Below are positions 1 through 12,400 of a stretch of DNA of 64,000 nucleotides, piece by piece (within the stretch, counting starts at the first letter, position 1; the number at the start of each line of letters is the position of its first letter). The stretch spans positions 5,292,370 through 5,356,369 of the forward strand of contig OW028579.1 of NCBI GenBank assembly GCA_932294295.1. The letters run 5' to 3'. A program made the translations under genes and the position numbers. Source of the DNA: Alitta virens (lineage: Eukaryota > Annelida > Polychaeta > Phyllodocida > Nereididae). The notes under the pieces were generated by a model. That model was not told the DNA's origin. It saw only the letters and a list, made by a program, of their open reading frames with translations, and ran no database searches.

Positions 1-1287
1 TTGTCAAATTTCTATAACACCTATTTTAATAACTGCACTCTTATTGTATTATTTTAATCTGCTCAAGTGGGCTGGGTGTGACTAAAATTGTTTTGTTATT
101 GTTTTTATTTAATATGTACTGCACAAGACAATAAATAATACCATACCATAATGTAAACATTAAATTCCAAGAATTATATAGAATAGTATGTAGTTTCTTA
201 TAATGTAACATGCCAGCCACGTCAGCCTGATGTTGGCCTGGCATTGGCAATGTTGGCTCTTTGTTGGCTTAACAGTACTGGATCATTATTGGTATAAATT
301 AGTATGCATTCATCTCGTACTGAAGAACAATAGGGTATTACACAGTGATTAGGATAAATTAAATATTATAGTCCAGGTATGATGTTAATGTGTACCAGTG
401 CACAAAAAAATATGTAAAAACATAATACCATACACTTTGGCATCAGTGCCTATTGGGTAAATAGTCATCAGCTTATATGACCAGCTGTCAAAGGCAGATA
501 CGAAGATGAGATGACACGGGAATTCTCGCCATGTTACCCGATTACCCAATGGGGAAACATAAGAACAATTTCCAAAGCCAGTTTTTCAAGGTGTCTGATT
601 CGAACACAGAATTATCTTTAGAGTGATAAAATACAATACAATACATAAAATACCTTGATGATTCATATTATTATCAGTATTTACACATTATCAAAAAAGA
701 AAAAAAACAGAGTCTACTGTTTTTCCTTTTTTTTTCTTTTTATGAGAGGCACCTTCCCACGAGTCTTACGTTTATCAACATCAATGAGTAAATAGTATAT
801 GCATATCTCTGATGAGTAAGGACTGTCGATGCCTTGCACAAGATAACATGAATCACTTATTGTTGCATTGTATGGCATTTTGAATAATGAGAGTGACCTT
901 GTGTTGTCCTTGTGTATTTCTTTCTGACTGTCTTTCTGTCTTTCTTTTTGGTTCACGTATTTTTGAATAATGAACTTTCTCAGTTAATAATACATTTTAT
1001 AGTACATGTGAATGAATAAATGCTTGAATTATTTATTGCCCAAATATAATTTCCATTTCATGCTGGAGGTGATAATATTTTCTTAAATACATATCAAGAG
1101 ATAATGTCAGCAATAGTTATCAATCATTACCCATGCAATTATTAGAATATGTCTTTTTTTAATTATGCTTAAATATTAATCTTTTTGAGGCTAAGTAAAA
1201 TCTTGAATCATTATCATGATTATTGTCAACAAATGCTATTCATACATATATATAGTCCCTCACTAATTATAGCTGCTTCAATTTCAG
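1..1287. other. non-coding stretch upstream of the LAMP-like exons
   Basis: No convincing exon was found. The stretch is AT-rich and probably intronic to the LAMP-like gene, because its first visible exon starts at a splice acceptor. It holds a short tract of GTTGGC repeats at about 205-265 that resembles MITE interiors elsewhere in the window, and a minus-strand SINE fragment at about 465-560. Confidence 0.4.
465..560 (-). mobile_element. SINE fragment
   Basis: It matches, in reverse orientation, the body of the tRNA-derived SINE seen repeatedly in this window: the CATATAAGCTGA-like stretch, the TTACATCTGCCT-like stretch and the GGGTAAATGTGTAACATGG-like block are all recognisable. The tRNA head is missing. 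Confidence 0.45.
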
Positions 1288-4200
1288 AACTTGACAAACC
1301 AATTTGAAGTTCCTGTATTCAACATGGTGAAAGTAGACGGAAACTGTGGAACTAATGCGCAAAAGATGTCCATAAAATGGGGAGAGAATGAGGAATTTGA
1401 TATCACATTAACATTAGTCAAAGACCTTGAGGAATATTACATGGACAGTATTACATTATATTACAACATCACTGAGGAATTATTTCCCAATGTTAAACCA
1501 CAGTATCTTGGTGCAAAAAGTAAGTGAAACAAATATATATTGTCATAAATAGATCACACAACCATCGTAAGAAACAACTTTGGGAGCTTTTTCCATTTTA
1601 AAAATTGCAAAAAACACAGACTACAAGTCAGTCGCAGTCAACTGAAACTCACGTGGACTAATGTACACTCGGCGACAGTGATTTTCGCCACGACAACGAG
1701 ATTCGCCACCCCTCTTATACACGATTATGCACATTGCAATGACTTGATTTGTTACAAACCTAATTGTATAGATCATTGGCAGTGTTCTTACACTGTGGCA
1801 GCCATCTAAAAGGTGTTTATTGTAGTTTTAGGGGGGTGGCGAATATCGCTGTCGTGGCGAAAATCACTGTCGCAGAGTGTATGGCCGGCCGCACAAAGTA
1901 GTCCCATATTCACTGCTCTAGCTCGCCTCACAAAAAGCCAATATTATCTTTATTTCGGCGGATTTTTATTTCTTGTATAATACTGAGCAACTTTGAATCG
2001 TGGACCATACGTTAATAGATGCTGGGTTAGTTGTGTAAGAATTTGGGTGAGTTGCCCTAAATCAGTTTCCAGGGACCCCACGGACGGACTCGATCGAGGG
2101 TCCTGACCGTTTTCTTCCATAAGGGGGCGCTACGATCCAGTGCGAAGCAATGGCCTTTCTCATAACCGATTTGCCGCTCCCCCAGAATCGGGGAAGGAAA
2201 TGCTTCCACTCGTCGTCTGAATACAAAGTAGTGCGATTACCACGCCTTATTTCTTTCTTCCAAGAAGCCACTCACTGTGAAATTAGTTCAGACGATTTAT
2301 TTTGACTTAAACTCTACTAACCTCATGAAATTGAACAACTTTACCGTGGAATTCCACCCACTGCAGAAGGTACTATTTTCGTAAAAAGCACTGAACAAGC
2401 ATTGTAACGGCGTAAATGGCACTGAACAAGCGTTGTAACGACGTTGCGACGCTAATTCTACGATCAATTTTTTATGTTATCCCTTGACGCTTTGCGTCAG
2501 TTATCAGACAGACCGGTGCTACGCACTGGACAAGTGCCGTCTTTCGGCAGAAATTGGGGTCCCGACCAGAGACAGATGAAGTCAATTCATGGAAGATCAT
2601 CATGTATATTCTCTTTTCAAATTGATTCATTATAAATTAGTCTCTCAGTGTTGTCTTTGATCATGGATGCTATAGCATATAATAATCATTGAATGACGAT
2701 CTTACAAGATTAGTTGATAATCATTAAATTACAAGTTATTATTGGAGATGAGATGTCTTTAAATGTTAACAATGTCTGAATAAGGTTTGATATTGATACT
2801 GACAATATAATAGAACATGAGACTCATTAATTGTGACTGACACATATTAATCTAAGTAACAAGTTGGTTATATGTAATTGACTTACATCTTGATCTAGAA
2901 AGTTTATTTTTGTTTTTCAGATGCGTCATTAAGCAGCAATGGACAGTCCACTGTGTCTCAAGGCAATTATTTCAAATGCAGGTCTGTAACTGTGACTGAT
3001 CTCAATGATAACGTTTTCATGAAGACTTCAAATATTGCTTTCCAAGCCTTCAGGAGCTCCAGCAGTTTGTCATTTACTGGAGGAGGTATGCATAAAACAT
3101 ATCAAGTTCTGCACGGTAGGCCTAAAGCTTTTAGGGAGTAGCTGAATGCAGGGGCGTCGATTTCTCTTGACGGTTGGGGGGGATACCTTGTCTGTCCCAA
3201 TGTGACTATCCTTCACTCGTACAAGTATTAGCAGTTAATGCGCGGACACTGGCCAAGAGGTAAATTAATGGTGGATCATTTATACCAAACTTGTACTGAT
3301 ATGTGATATTAAGTGTGAAGCTGTTTAACAAAGTACAAATGTTCCAAAACAAAATGTGTGAAAAAGGGTAATTTTCATTGTGAATTTCAGGGGGGGGGGA
3401 TGATTGCATTTATCATCCCCCCCCCCTTCTCAGAAAGTGGGGGGTATATATCCCCCACATCCCCCCTGAATTGACGCCCCTGGCTGAATGTATCCCAGAC
3501 AGCTTGCCAGATTGGGCCTTCATCATTCCAGTGTTGGCTGTTGGTGGCCATCATCGGGGGCCGATATTGTCATTGAACCAATATGGCTTGTAATATTGGA
3601 TATATATAAACTTTTATTGACAAATCCATATCAAAAAGATACATGTGTCAAGTTAAAACATAAAAACATCATTGAGTATGTACAATAGAAAAGGGTAAAG
3701 AAAAGTAAAGAAAGCCTGGATATAGCTAGGCTCTACTGTAGCTCAATATGAAGTTATAATATATATATATACACAATGAAATAGTTTAATATGCACCATA
3801 ATGTACAAATCACATGTTAAAATAATACTGATTGTTAAATAACTATGTTTGTATAGTCTCTAAAACTACTGTAATGTCTCTACACATAAATACACAGTAA
3901 ACTGATTCACTAAATAGTTCGATAATTTAAACAAATATACAATATAATGGAAAAAATATATAGCCATCTGATCGGTAATTTTTTATCAGGACCAAACTAC
4001 AGTGTTCCTTAAAGACTATAGATAGTTTAACATGCATTGCACATTTTGGGATCCCATTGATTTACAACTTAGTTCATAGGTCTTGTAATTTATATCAATT
4101 TAATCTTTTTTTTATTTTTTCCTCCTTTTTTTAGCATCAAAACGTCTAGCAATATTATATATATATATAATTTTTATTGACAGTAAAATATCATCCATCA

Positions 4201-5047
4201 TATATATGTCATAAATAAAATAAAGAACAGAAAATACAGGAATACAGAAAATACAGTAATGTTCAAATAAAATTTGTAAACTAGATAAGCATATGTTATA
4301 CTAGTAATGCGGTTCCAGACACCAGACTTAATTTTTTTAAATAATGTTTATAGTAACATCTATGTTTGTATACTGTACAGTGTCAGAAGATGGAGAACAT
4401 ATAACTCACATATCAACATCAATTAAGAATTTTCCCAGGCACCTCAGTAGCTCAGATTCCTTTAAGCACATGATAGATCTAAATTTATTGGTGTCATTGA
4501 TTATGTCAAAATCACATATGCAAACTCTAGCTAGATCAAACAGTCGTAGGCGAAGTGGTGTGTTATTTGGACATATTATTAATGAGTGTATCTCATCCTC
4601 AATATTGAAAGTTTATAAAGTCAGCTCAATTTTATCCCAATTTTGCATAGACCTGTTTGGCAATAATATAACAAATATTTTACTCTCATGATCAGACTGA
4701 CTCTAAAAAAATTAGTATTTATGAAATATAAATAATATACGAAGGAAATTTACCTTTTCTTTTTCATTTCAGCCAAACACTGTCAAGCAGACGCCATTTT
4801 AGACTTCACTGCGCCAATTGCAATTGGAGGGTGCCTCCTGGTGTTGGTCATCTCGGTTTTGATTGCACTTCTGATCTGCCGCCTTGAAGACCCAAATCGA
4901 GATTTCGACTATAACTACAAACGCTATTATAGGAACAATAGATACCACTATTATCGAAAGAGGCCCGGGGAAAAATATTGCGGATGTCTGTGGAAGATTT
5001 TAGAGTCTGTTGGATTTGCAAAGAAACGTGATGCAAGCAATTGCTAA
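1288..5047 (+). CDS. LAMP-like membrane glycoprotein, C-terminal three exons (5' end outside or not found)
   Basis: Three exons join in frame: 1288-1519 (after an ATTTCAG acceptor, before GTAAGT), 2921-3085 (after TGTTTTTCAG, before GTATGC) and 4773-5047 (after TTTCATTTCAG; stop TAA). The joined product reads as the membrane-proximal lumenal domain of the lysosome-associated membrane protein family. It has a GNC start motif, an NIT glycosylation site, a YFKC beta-strand Cys, an IAFQAF motif (LAMP VQAF) and KHCQAD just before PIAIGG and one transmembrane helix (about 20 hydrophobic residues). The cytosolic tail is about 50 residues, Tyr/Arg-rich (YKRYYRNNRYHYYRK) then YCGCLW. Classical LAMPs end shortly after the helix in a YXXhydrophobic lysosomal signal, and none is present here. 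Only three lumenal Cys are visible, so one of the two family disulfides is incomplete. Signal peptide and N-terminal exons were not found in 1-1287. The family call is fairly sure; lysosomal location is inference. Confidence 0.72.
1664..1881. mobile_element. TIR MITE with TA-type ends in the LAMP-like intron
   Basis: The two ends are near-perfect inverted repeats of about 48 bp, beginning TACACTCTGCGACAGTGATT and reading inward to a CGCCACCCC motif. The outermost dinucleotide at both ends is TA, which suggests a TA target-site duplication as in Tc1/mariner-type elements. There is no coding capacity. Confidence 0.75.
2020..2300 (-). repeat. interspersed repeat shared with 13.7-14.0 kb
   Basis: The stretch containing TTAGTTGTGT, GTGAGTTGCC and GTTTCCAGGGACC recurs in the opposite orientation near 13,845-13,930, in the same order. 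It is therefore a dispersed repeat of unknown class. The boundaries are only approximate. Confidence 0.5.
2360..2460 (+). repeat. short tandem duplication, about 37 bp x 2
   Basis: The phrase GCACTGAACAAGC followed by TTGTAACG occurs twice in succession within the LAMP-like intron. Confidence 0.5.
3149..3482. mobile_element. hAT-type MITE, 334 bp, with perfect 8-bp TSD
   Basis: The ends are inverted (CAGGGGCGTCGATT on the left; the right end reads CAGGGGCGTCAATT when reverse-complemented) and are flanked by a perfect direct repeat GCTGAATG at 3141-3148 and 3483-3490. An 8-bp target duplication with CAGGG termini is typical of hAT elements. The body has C/G homopolymer runs and no coding capacity. 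Confidence 0.85.
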
Positions 5048-6329
5048 TGCTTTTTTTCATTTTATTTTTTAAGCAAATAGTTTCGTGCATAAATATACAG
5101 AATGAGAAAAATTCCTACGTGTTGTAACAGGTGACGTATTCACGTTCAGTAAGTACATGGCATTTTCACACCTATTTAGTTGGATTTAATTTTTCATTTC
5201 ACGAACCATGCATCCATGCACCTTCATCTTGAGTAACTAGTGGCGCCCTCTTCTGAATATTGGTGCTGCCATCTAACGAGATGTTTGCCGGTCACCAGGA
5301 ATCATTTACTCTTTTTAAACCCCAATTATAGTGCTAGTTGCAGTGTTTTGACATTAAACGGGTCAGACCCGCCAAATGATATCATGCTGGTTATTCATGA
5401 GGCTTCATAGGCTCATTCTTCATTGTACTAATTCATGTGTATTGGCCGAGTTATTTAGCTGTAGATAATTAAAAAAAATATTTTTTTTTTTCTACATAAA
5501 AGGCATTATATTATTTCCAAAATTGGGGCACAAAACTGTTATCACTTTCAATCATCACCTTAACTATTGCGTAACATCCGTGGCCACGTCATTTAGAGTA
5601 AACACATCACAGACTAGTTGTAAACAAACTACTTGAAAGATCAGATTATATTGCACGCATGACCTATTCATATGTAAAACTGAAAATGCTTATTGTTGAC
5701 ATTCCATATCCTGAATAAATTTATACACACACGCAAAAACAATTGTTTTTTTTATAACATTTGCTGATTTATTATTTGTCACAGCAGCAATATTACGTAA
5801 TACGTAATAGATATCTACTGCGTCAACAAAATGAATCACCCGGATGTGTAAACAAAATAACTTGATAAAGATATACGTGATATATGTCCATTGTACGTTT
5901 TATAACGCAATAGAAAAAAATACAACCACGTAAACAGTTAAATGTTATGACTAAAATAGACAAATTAATAAGATTAATTTGACCGCAGTGGAAATGATAT
6001 GTTAAAGTGTACATAATGTCATAGGCATAATTGAAAAGGTTAACTCAGAAAAAAATAGTTTTTGTGCAGTTGAATCTCATCAAAATCAGACACATAAATT
6101 ATGTGTCAAGGTTTGACCAAAATAAAATATAAGTTCTAATACATAAAAAAATTATGCTTATTAATGTAATACTCAAGAAGACTAGATATCTACAGGGAAT
6201 AGAATGTACACTACATATAATATATATAGACTTTGGCAAATGTCTGTGCAGTTTAACCAGTTCATAAAAAATTTAAAAAACTTTAGATTATGTGTGAACT
6301 ATTTAAACTGTACTTGAACAGGAAACATT

Positions 6330-7172
6330 TCATGTAATTGACAATGAGGATTCCAGTAAATAAGATGGCGTAGTGTCACTAGCGGATAAAAAATCTTCAG
6401 GAGTTTTACTAGAAGGAGTTAAATAGTCATGAGTTTCCTGTTTTACAGGAGATCCTGGAAGAGGGCTCACAGGGGCACCAATATCTTCAAACATGGAATT
6501 ATTTTCTAAGGACAGCTGGTTCATTTTTTCCAAACCTGCGCGCAAGTCTTTGGATGGAGAAAAAAGCGCTGCTCGCAATCGGATCGCTCCATCCGGAGCA
6601 ACGCGGACTCTCATGGAACTGACGTCAACATTTGAAGGCGGGTAGACCTTCCGATGCAAATGTTCATGATAATTTAATCCATCTCGATCGTAAGTTCTTT
6701 TTGCTGTAACGTAAACTGCTGATCCCAATTTCTTTATGCTGACGGAACTAATTTCAAATTCACCGATATCTATATCCTTTGTCCAGTATTTATTTTTATT
6801 TTCCTTCGAGTGGGATCGCCTTCTCTTCTTTTGTTTCGTTTTTGGAGGTAAATTAGGATTTTTACCATTCTTAAACACCGAATCGGCACTTTTGAACCCA
6901 CGCGGTCGATGTCTGACGTCGTGTTCGGGAATAAAGACTCGAAGTCGTGACGGAAATTGCCGATGTTTCTGGCACGTGCATTTTCCCGCCAAATGAACAG
7001 ACCTGGAAGCTGTGCACGCCAACAACAACTCCCTCAATGCAGGAAATCTAGACGGCTTCTGCTTTTGTTTTTGATGAGACTGATTCCATCTCAAATGTCG
7101 TCTTTGGAACAAATTCAAATTGTCTGTTGCTGATGCTGCATGTCTTGCGGCTTCCAGTGATATTTCTACCAT
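6330..7172 (-). CDS. small heat-shock-like protein (alpha-crystallin/HSP20 domain) with basic N-terminal extension
   Basis: A single 280-aa coding exon. The ATG lies five bases after a good 3' splice site (TTATTTGCAG at about 7178), and a matching donor (GACAG before GTAAATAG) lies at 8101/8100, so the 5' UTR is spliced. Residues about 128-205 show the order of an alpha-crystallin domain: an FEISSVSIKK strand, VYVTAKRTYDRDG, a YHEHLHRKVYPPSNVD segment (the usual R.Y.LP.GVD region) and PDGAIRLRA in place of the usual DGVLTI strand. Residues about 105-128 are strongly basic (KTKQKKRRRSHSKENKNK) and look like a nuclear localisation signal. The C-tail is Ser/Pro/Thr-rich and lacks an IXI motif. 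At 280 aa it is longer than most animal sHSPs. I infer a divergent, possibly nuclear sHSP-family protein; chaperone activity is not shown. Confidence 0.62.
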   Translation of the reverse strand: MVEISLEAARHAASATDNLNLFQRRHLRWNQSHQKQKQKPSRFPALRELLLACTASRSVHLAGKCTCQKHRQFPSRLRVFIPEHDVRHRPRGFKSADSVFKNGKNPNLPPKTKQKKRRRSHSKENKNKYWTKDIDIGEFEISSVSIKKLGSAVYVTAKRTYDRDGLNYHEHLHRKVYPPSNVDVSSMRVRVAPDGAIRLRAALFSPSKDLRAGLEKMNQLSLENNSMFEDIGAPVSPLPGSPVKQETHDYLTPSSKTPEDFLSASDTTPSYLLESSLSIT

Positions 7173-7217
7173 AATTTCTGCAAATAAATAATTAAATGGT
7201 TGTTAAAAGCTGTGTGA

Positions 7218-7890
7218 AATATTATAATAAACATAATTAATCAGAAACAACCCCCCCCCCCCCACCCAATTAGTGATAAAATATATATGCAGGTGCAGCA
7301 TTACATTGTAGAACCATGGAGTCATGGTAGAACTATAAATAGATGTACATCATAAATCAAATGCAAACGCCAAAATGTCTATTACTAAGCTATCTATTCT
7401 GCATGTTTAAAAAATAAAAATAAAACAAAACTAGGTGCTTATAAGTATAATGTATAGGTCTTATGATTAAAGAATGAAAGAATCTAGTCAACCAATTAAG
7501 TAATGAATCAATTAATTAATCAAGTATGTAATTAATCAATTAGATAATTAATCAATTATGAAATATTATAATTAACATAATTAATCAGAAACAACCCCCC
7601 CCCCCCCCAATTTTTTTAAAAATATATGCAAGTGCAGCCTTACATTGTAGAACTATAAATAGATGTACATCATACATCAAATGCAAACACTGACAATGTC
7701 TATTACTAAGCTATCTATTCTGCATGTTTAAAAAATAAAAATAAAATAAAGCTAGGTGCTTATAAATATAATGTAGGTCTTTTGATTAAAGAATGAAAGA
7801 ATGTAGTCAACCAATTAAGTAATCAATCAATTAATTAATCATTTTGTAATTAATCAATTAGGTAATTAATCATTATGTAATTAATCATTA
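7218..7890. repeat. direct duplication of about 340 bp inside the leader intron
   Basis: Two consecutive copies (about 7218-7550 and 7558-7890) share, in order, a TTAATCAGAAACAA motif, a poly-C run, a TGCAGCNTTACATTGTAGAA block, a TAGATGTACATCATA block and a TATCTATTCTGCATG block, then an ATTAATCAAT-rich tail. The following 7490-8000 stretch is low-complexity TAATTAATCA. Confidence 0.85.
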
Positions 7891-8100
7891 TGTAATTAAT
7901 CAATTTGGTAATTAAACAATTATGTAATTAATCAATTATGTAAATAATCAATAAGGTAAATATCGATTAAGTAATAATCAATTAATTAAAAATAATCAGT
8001 TAAGTATTTTAATCATTCATTCTATCAATTAAACTCCATTATTTATTACTTAAAGCAGTATCGATCTATCTTAAACTGTGACTTATAAGACAGCTATTTA

Positions 8101-8226
8101 CCTGTCAGTCCACAGGAATGTGTAAGCTCTCCCAGCCAAGCACGTGTAGTGAAGGCCTGTGCGTAAAATCCAACTAGGCTTGACCAACTCCGAAGTGTTC
8201 TCGGCAAAGAGTAATCCCACAATGAA
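8101..8226 (-). other. 5' UTR exon of the sHSP-like gene (start approximate)
   Basis: The downstream edge is a consensus donor (CTGACAG before GTAAATAG, minus strand). The upstream edge is estimated at about 30 nt after the TATA box at 8247-8256. It has no start codon continuous with the coding exon, so the main ORF begins in exon 2. Confidence 0.55.
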
Positions 8227-8246
8227 CAAATCGTCTGGGCCCGAGT

Positions 8247-8256
8247 CCTATTTATA
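8247..8256 (-). promoter_or_regulatory. TATA box of the sHSP-like gene
   Basis: The minus-strand sequence TATAAATAGG is a near-perfect TATA box, placed about 150 bp upstream of the leader's splice donor. Confidence 0.7.
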
Positions 8257-8323
8257 CTGCGTGGGCTAGCCACTACGTCACGTCGCGTAGAAACACCGTT
8301 TTCTGGATATATCGCAGTTCGGA

Positions 8324-8330
8324 TGAGTCA
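8324..8330. promoter_or_regulatory. AP-1/TRE-like site TGAGTCA
   Basis: An exact AP-1 consensus heptamer about 70 bp upstream of the TATA box. Function is inferred from position only. Confidence 0.4.
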
Positions 8331-8515
8331 TCTTTCGATGACTGGGCAAAGTACGCGTGGCAACTTGCCCTGGCAAGGATCCAACTGATCAAGGCGCCAC
8401 CTGTGGTTTTATATTTAGGGAATCCCCAACATGGTTGCCAATGGTTAAAAATAGACGGGGAATCACATAGAGTGACCTACTACGCATGCGTATTTTGAAT
8501 ATGCTAATGTTTTTT

Positions 8516-8534
8516 GGAACGTTCGTTCTGGAAT
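8516..8534. promoter_or_regulatory. heat-shock-element-like cluster
   Basis: GGAACGTTCGTTCTGGAAT contains GAANNTTC and TTCNNGAA, the alternating pentamers bound by heat-shock factor, about 260 bp upstream of the TATA box. The middle spacing is one base short of the ideal register, so this is a plausible rather than a perfect HSE. Confidence 0.45.
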
Positions 8535-9422
8535 ATAGCAGAGCTTTCCCGCCAAATCTGGTGATGCTGGCCTAATGGCGCCTAGGCCTAGCTGTACCAG
8601 GGTGGGTTCGGTTGCACAATGTTAGAGGGGGTGGGGGGGGGGGGGTATGACACCCCCACAGGTGAGGTTTTATTCTGCTATTACAGTCATTCTATATACG
8701 GCACTCAGCATGCTAGCAGATACATGAATAGAAACGCAACATGCATAGACCTTTGAGTACATCACACGAAGTGAAGGTTTATTTCTGTACAAATTTATAT
8801 CACAGATGCATCCTGCCAAAATTACAAAAAATTAATGAACATACATTTATCACGGCAAATTGTATATATATACAATGTACGATGTGTACAGTAAAGTGGA
8901 TAAAAAAAAATAAGAATAAAAATAGACAGTAATTCTTACCGATCACATTAATTGTGTAGCAATATTTGGTGCAAGCAAATGTAATGGACTTTTGTATCAA
9001 ATATTTTTAGACTTTAATAATTTTTTCTAAATATATAAATATGTAAATTAATTGTGTTATTAAGTCGTACGGAAGTTTAATACTTTAGGTTACTCTAGGT
9101 AAATAATACATACATAAAAGCACAGCCTGAGTAATGGCCAAAATATAATAATCAGTAATACACTACAATTAATATGTCAAACTAAAACTTATTGTTTCCC
9201 TCTTGGTATGCTAATGTATTTTATTGTTTATGTAATGTCTTTAACCGTATTGAAATACTACATACTGTGAGCAAATAAAACATCTAAACATCATCTAGAT
9301 ATGAAATTGAATAGGCATATAAATGTAATAGTCAGCAAGAATTTTGATTGATATATTGTGACATAAACTAGTTAATTATCAATGATACATTTATTTATTT
9401 TGTGAGATTATACTGTACCTCA

Positions 9423-9428
9423 TTTATT
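9423..9428 (-). terminator. polyadenylation signal AATAAA, paralogue A
   Basis: A canonical hexamer about 47 nt after the stop codon on the minus strand. Confidence 0.55.
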
Positions 9429-9474
9429 TTGTGTACATTAAAAATCTCCCTGATTAATGTAATAGCTTTAAATT

Positions 9475-12400
9475 TTACAAAAATATCTTCGTTGTTAAAA
9501 TGAAGGTTTGCAAAATGAAAATGGCGAATGTAGGAGTAATTGAGGAAGCGCCAGCCGCATTGCATTTGTCTTCTTCTTCATAAAGTTCGGTTATTTTTAA
9601 CGGTTGATCGACCTGAAATAAAACACGAAAACGATATGATGGATATGAATTTAAATACTTTATGAAAAATCTAAGTTACACTTCAATCTTTTAATCAAAC
9701 ACACTCATCAACATTACTATTCTAGATGTAGCCGTACATGGTACTCTAGGGTAGACCGAAACAATTGCTGTCATATGCAAGCACGCTGAAAGCACGCCGA
9801 AAGCATGCCGATAGCACACCAATAGGCAGTTTGTCTGACTAACTCTAGGGTGTAGTCAGAAGGACTAGTCAATATGACAGTCCAGTCCAAAAAAAACACA
9901 ACAAAGAAAAACAGGGTAGGTTAACAGCTTTTATCGGTCTTCTCTGGAAATTATTGTTGTGACTGCATGATATAATGAATATAAAAATGCTTACGATATA
10001 TACATCCGGATGGGCATCACATATCATGATCTGATACGCTTCAGTATCTCTTATAGCATCTTGGAAATCTTCCCTCGTATTCTCATCATTCCAATCAGTG
10101 CCTGCTACAATTTCCCACCAATTCTTGCCCGTGTAACCGTCCCCAACAACTTGGATAGCATTGGGGTCTACACCAGTGACACTAGAAATAGGCAGATTTG
10201 TGTGAAATAGACAAAGTTATGATAACAAAGTCATTACAGTCAATTTCATAGACTTGGAAATCAATCTCATAATTAAACTTGGATGCAAAAGTCGCAGATG
10301 ACGTTATGTGAATATCTAGGACTTGCATTGTGAATCTAGGACTTGCATTGTGAATCTTGGACTTGCATTGTGAATCTAGGACTTGCATTGTGAATCTAGG
10401 ACTTGCATTGCGAATCTAGGACTTGCATTTTGAATCTAGGACTTGCATTGTGAATCTTGGACTTGCATTGTGAATCTTGGACTTGCATATGTTCAATGAA
10501 TTATCTCATTTATCTTTAAAGTGTTATTATATTAAAAATATGATATTGATATTAAAATATATTTTATGTTATGCAAGAAATGACTTAGATGCTTGTATGA
10601 GACTTAAATTGGTTGTGCCTGGAACTGGATGTCTTTATCCCAGATAGCATCCCTAATCAGGCCAGCGTCGTTTCTACATCGTTTTGACGTCGCCAACGTT
10701 GATACAACTTGGGATGCTATCTGGGAAAGAGGCAAGTAGATGACCCCAACTTTTGGGTAAATGTGTAACCCGATGTGGATAGTGGACGCAGAACCTTATC
10801 ACGTCTTCATTACGTCTGCATCTGACAGCGGGTCATAGATAGATAGATAGATTGATTAATAGATAGATAGATATGGACAGTGCAGCCCTCTAAGGTGAAA
10901 TTTTGCCACTAACTAGAGAGAGGAGGAGTCCACCCATTTTACACATTAACCCCATGGGTGGGATCTTTTACTTGCATGATCATAGACACCCAGTACAAGG
11001 TACCAGCAATTTATGGTCTCATCCGAACCCGGGACCTTCCACAGAGCTGGCTAAGCTTCAGACCAGTAGCATTGACACAGTGTGTCGTCACCTCACAGCC
11101 AAGCGACCTATTATGGAAATTCTGTGCTAGTTTACCTAGCTAAGCTATTAACTATGTAGCCGATAGGCTGACTATCAACTTAATAAATCTTCTCTAAAAA
11201 TATACAAGAAAAATGGATTCATAATTTTTTAGTTTTGGCATCTTTTTTTAATTGCCTGTTTGTCAGAACAAGAATTGTTTAAACTCAGCACATGAACATC
11301 TAATTATTCTGTAATTTCATTGTTAGACCTTTAAGATCATAAGCCAACCTATAGACTACAAGAGGAATTGATAAATTTACTTTAGATGAGTAAACGAGCA
11401 AAACGTGTACATAATTAGGTCGCTGGGCTGTGAAGTGACGACACATAGTTTGAGACATAGAAGCACCGAGAGTTACACCAGGAACCTACACAATTTCAGC
11501 TCCAGTGTATTTCATGAAGGAAGCAGGTGGGGTCATACTTATGCAGTTTGATAAGTGGCTCATCTTCGGATAATACATGATAAAAATAAAGCACATTTCC
11601 TCTCGCGTTGAATCTCCTCCCTGCAAATGTATGCAATCTTCATTTCATAACAAATCTCTATTAAAAACAGTCTACATTAAATACAAATTTAACTTCACAA
11701 TGAAGACGAATGAGGAATTAATACATTACATGGAAGCAACTTACATATGTGATTTCATCCCTGTCCTCCGAGTTATAGGTACATTCAGCAATGAGGTCGT
11801 CATCCTGGAAAGAAGCGAACATACTATTCTTTATGTTGCTTAAGTTTTGATCTGCATAATTCAAACATTTTTATTGAAAGCCAAGCAAAATGTAGATTGC
11901 ACTGTTGAGAACTTTTTGACAAATTCTAGACAGCAGATTCATAGACTTGGAAATAACACTCCAGATGACGTCATGTCATGCTAGATTGTATATTTGCATG
12001 ATGTCGTCTGGAGTTTTTTTCCAAGTCTCTGAAATCAACTGTATGGACTGGATACCATTATTCAGTGAAGAGTTCTCGTTTGCTATGTCAATATTTTCTT
12101 CCTTCAAGATTATCCATTGGGCAACCAAGGAAAAACAGCACATCAATGTATAACAGATTATAAATCATGGAAATTGTCTACAGATGTTAGGGATTAACAT
12201 TCACAAGAAGTTGTCACTTACTGGCTTCACAGTTACTGGTTTTTGCAAAACCTTCAGGTACTGGTAGTTGAAGTCATAGTGATCATCCTTGACAATAGGT
12301 GGCAGCTCTATTCCATCTCGAAAATGACGTAATTTTACTTTGACGCCCAGGAGATGAGAATGCAAGATTGCTCCGAATACTTTGATTCCACCAGATGTGT

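Noticed and set aside
6736..6996. 86-aa plus-strand open frame
   Set aside because: Shadow of the sHSP-like coding exon on the opposite strand.
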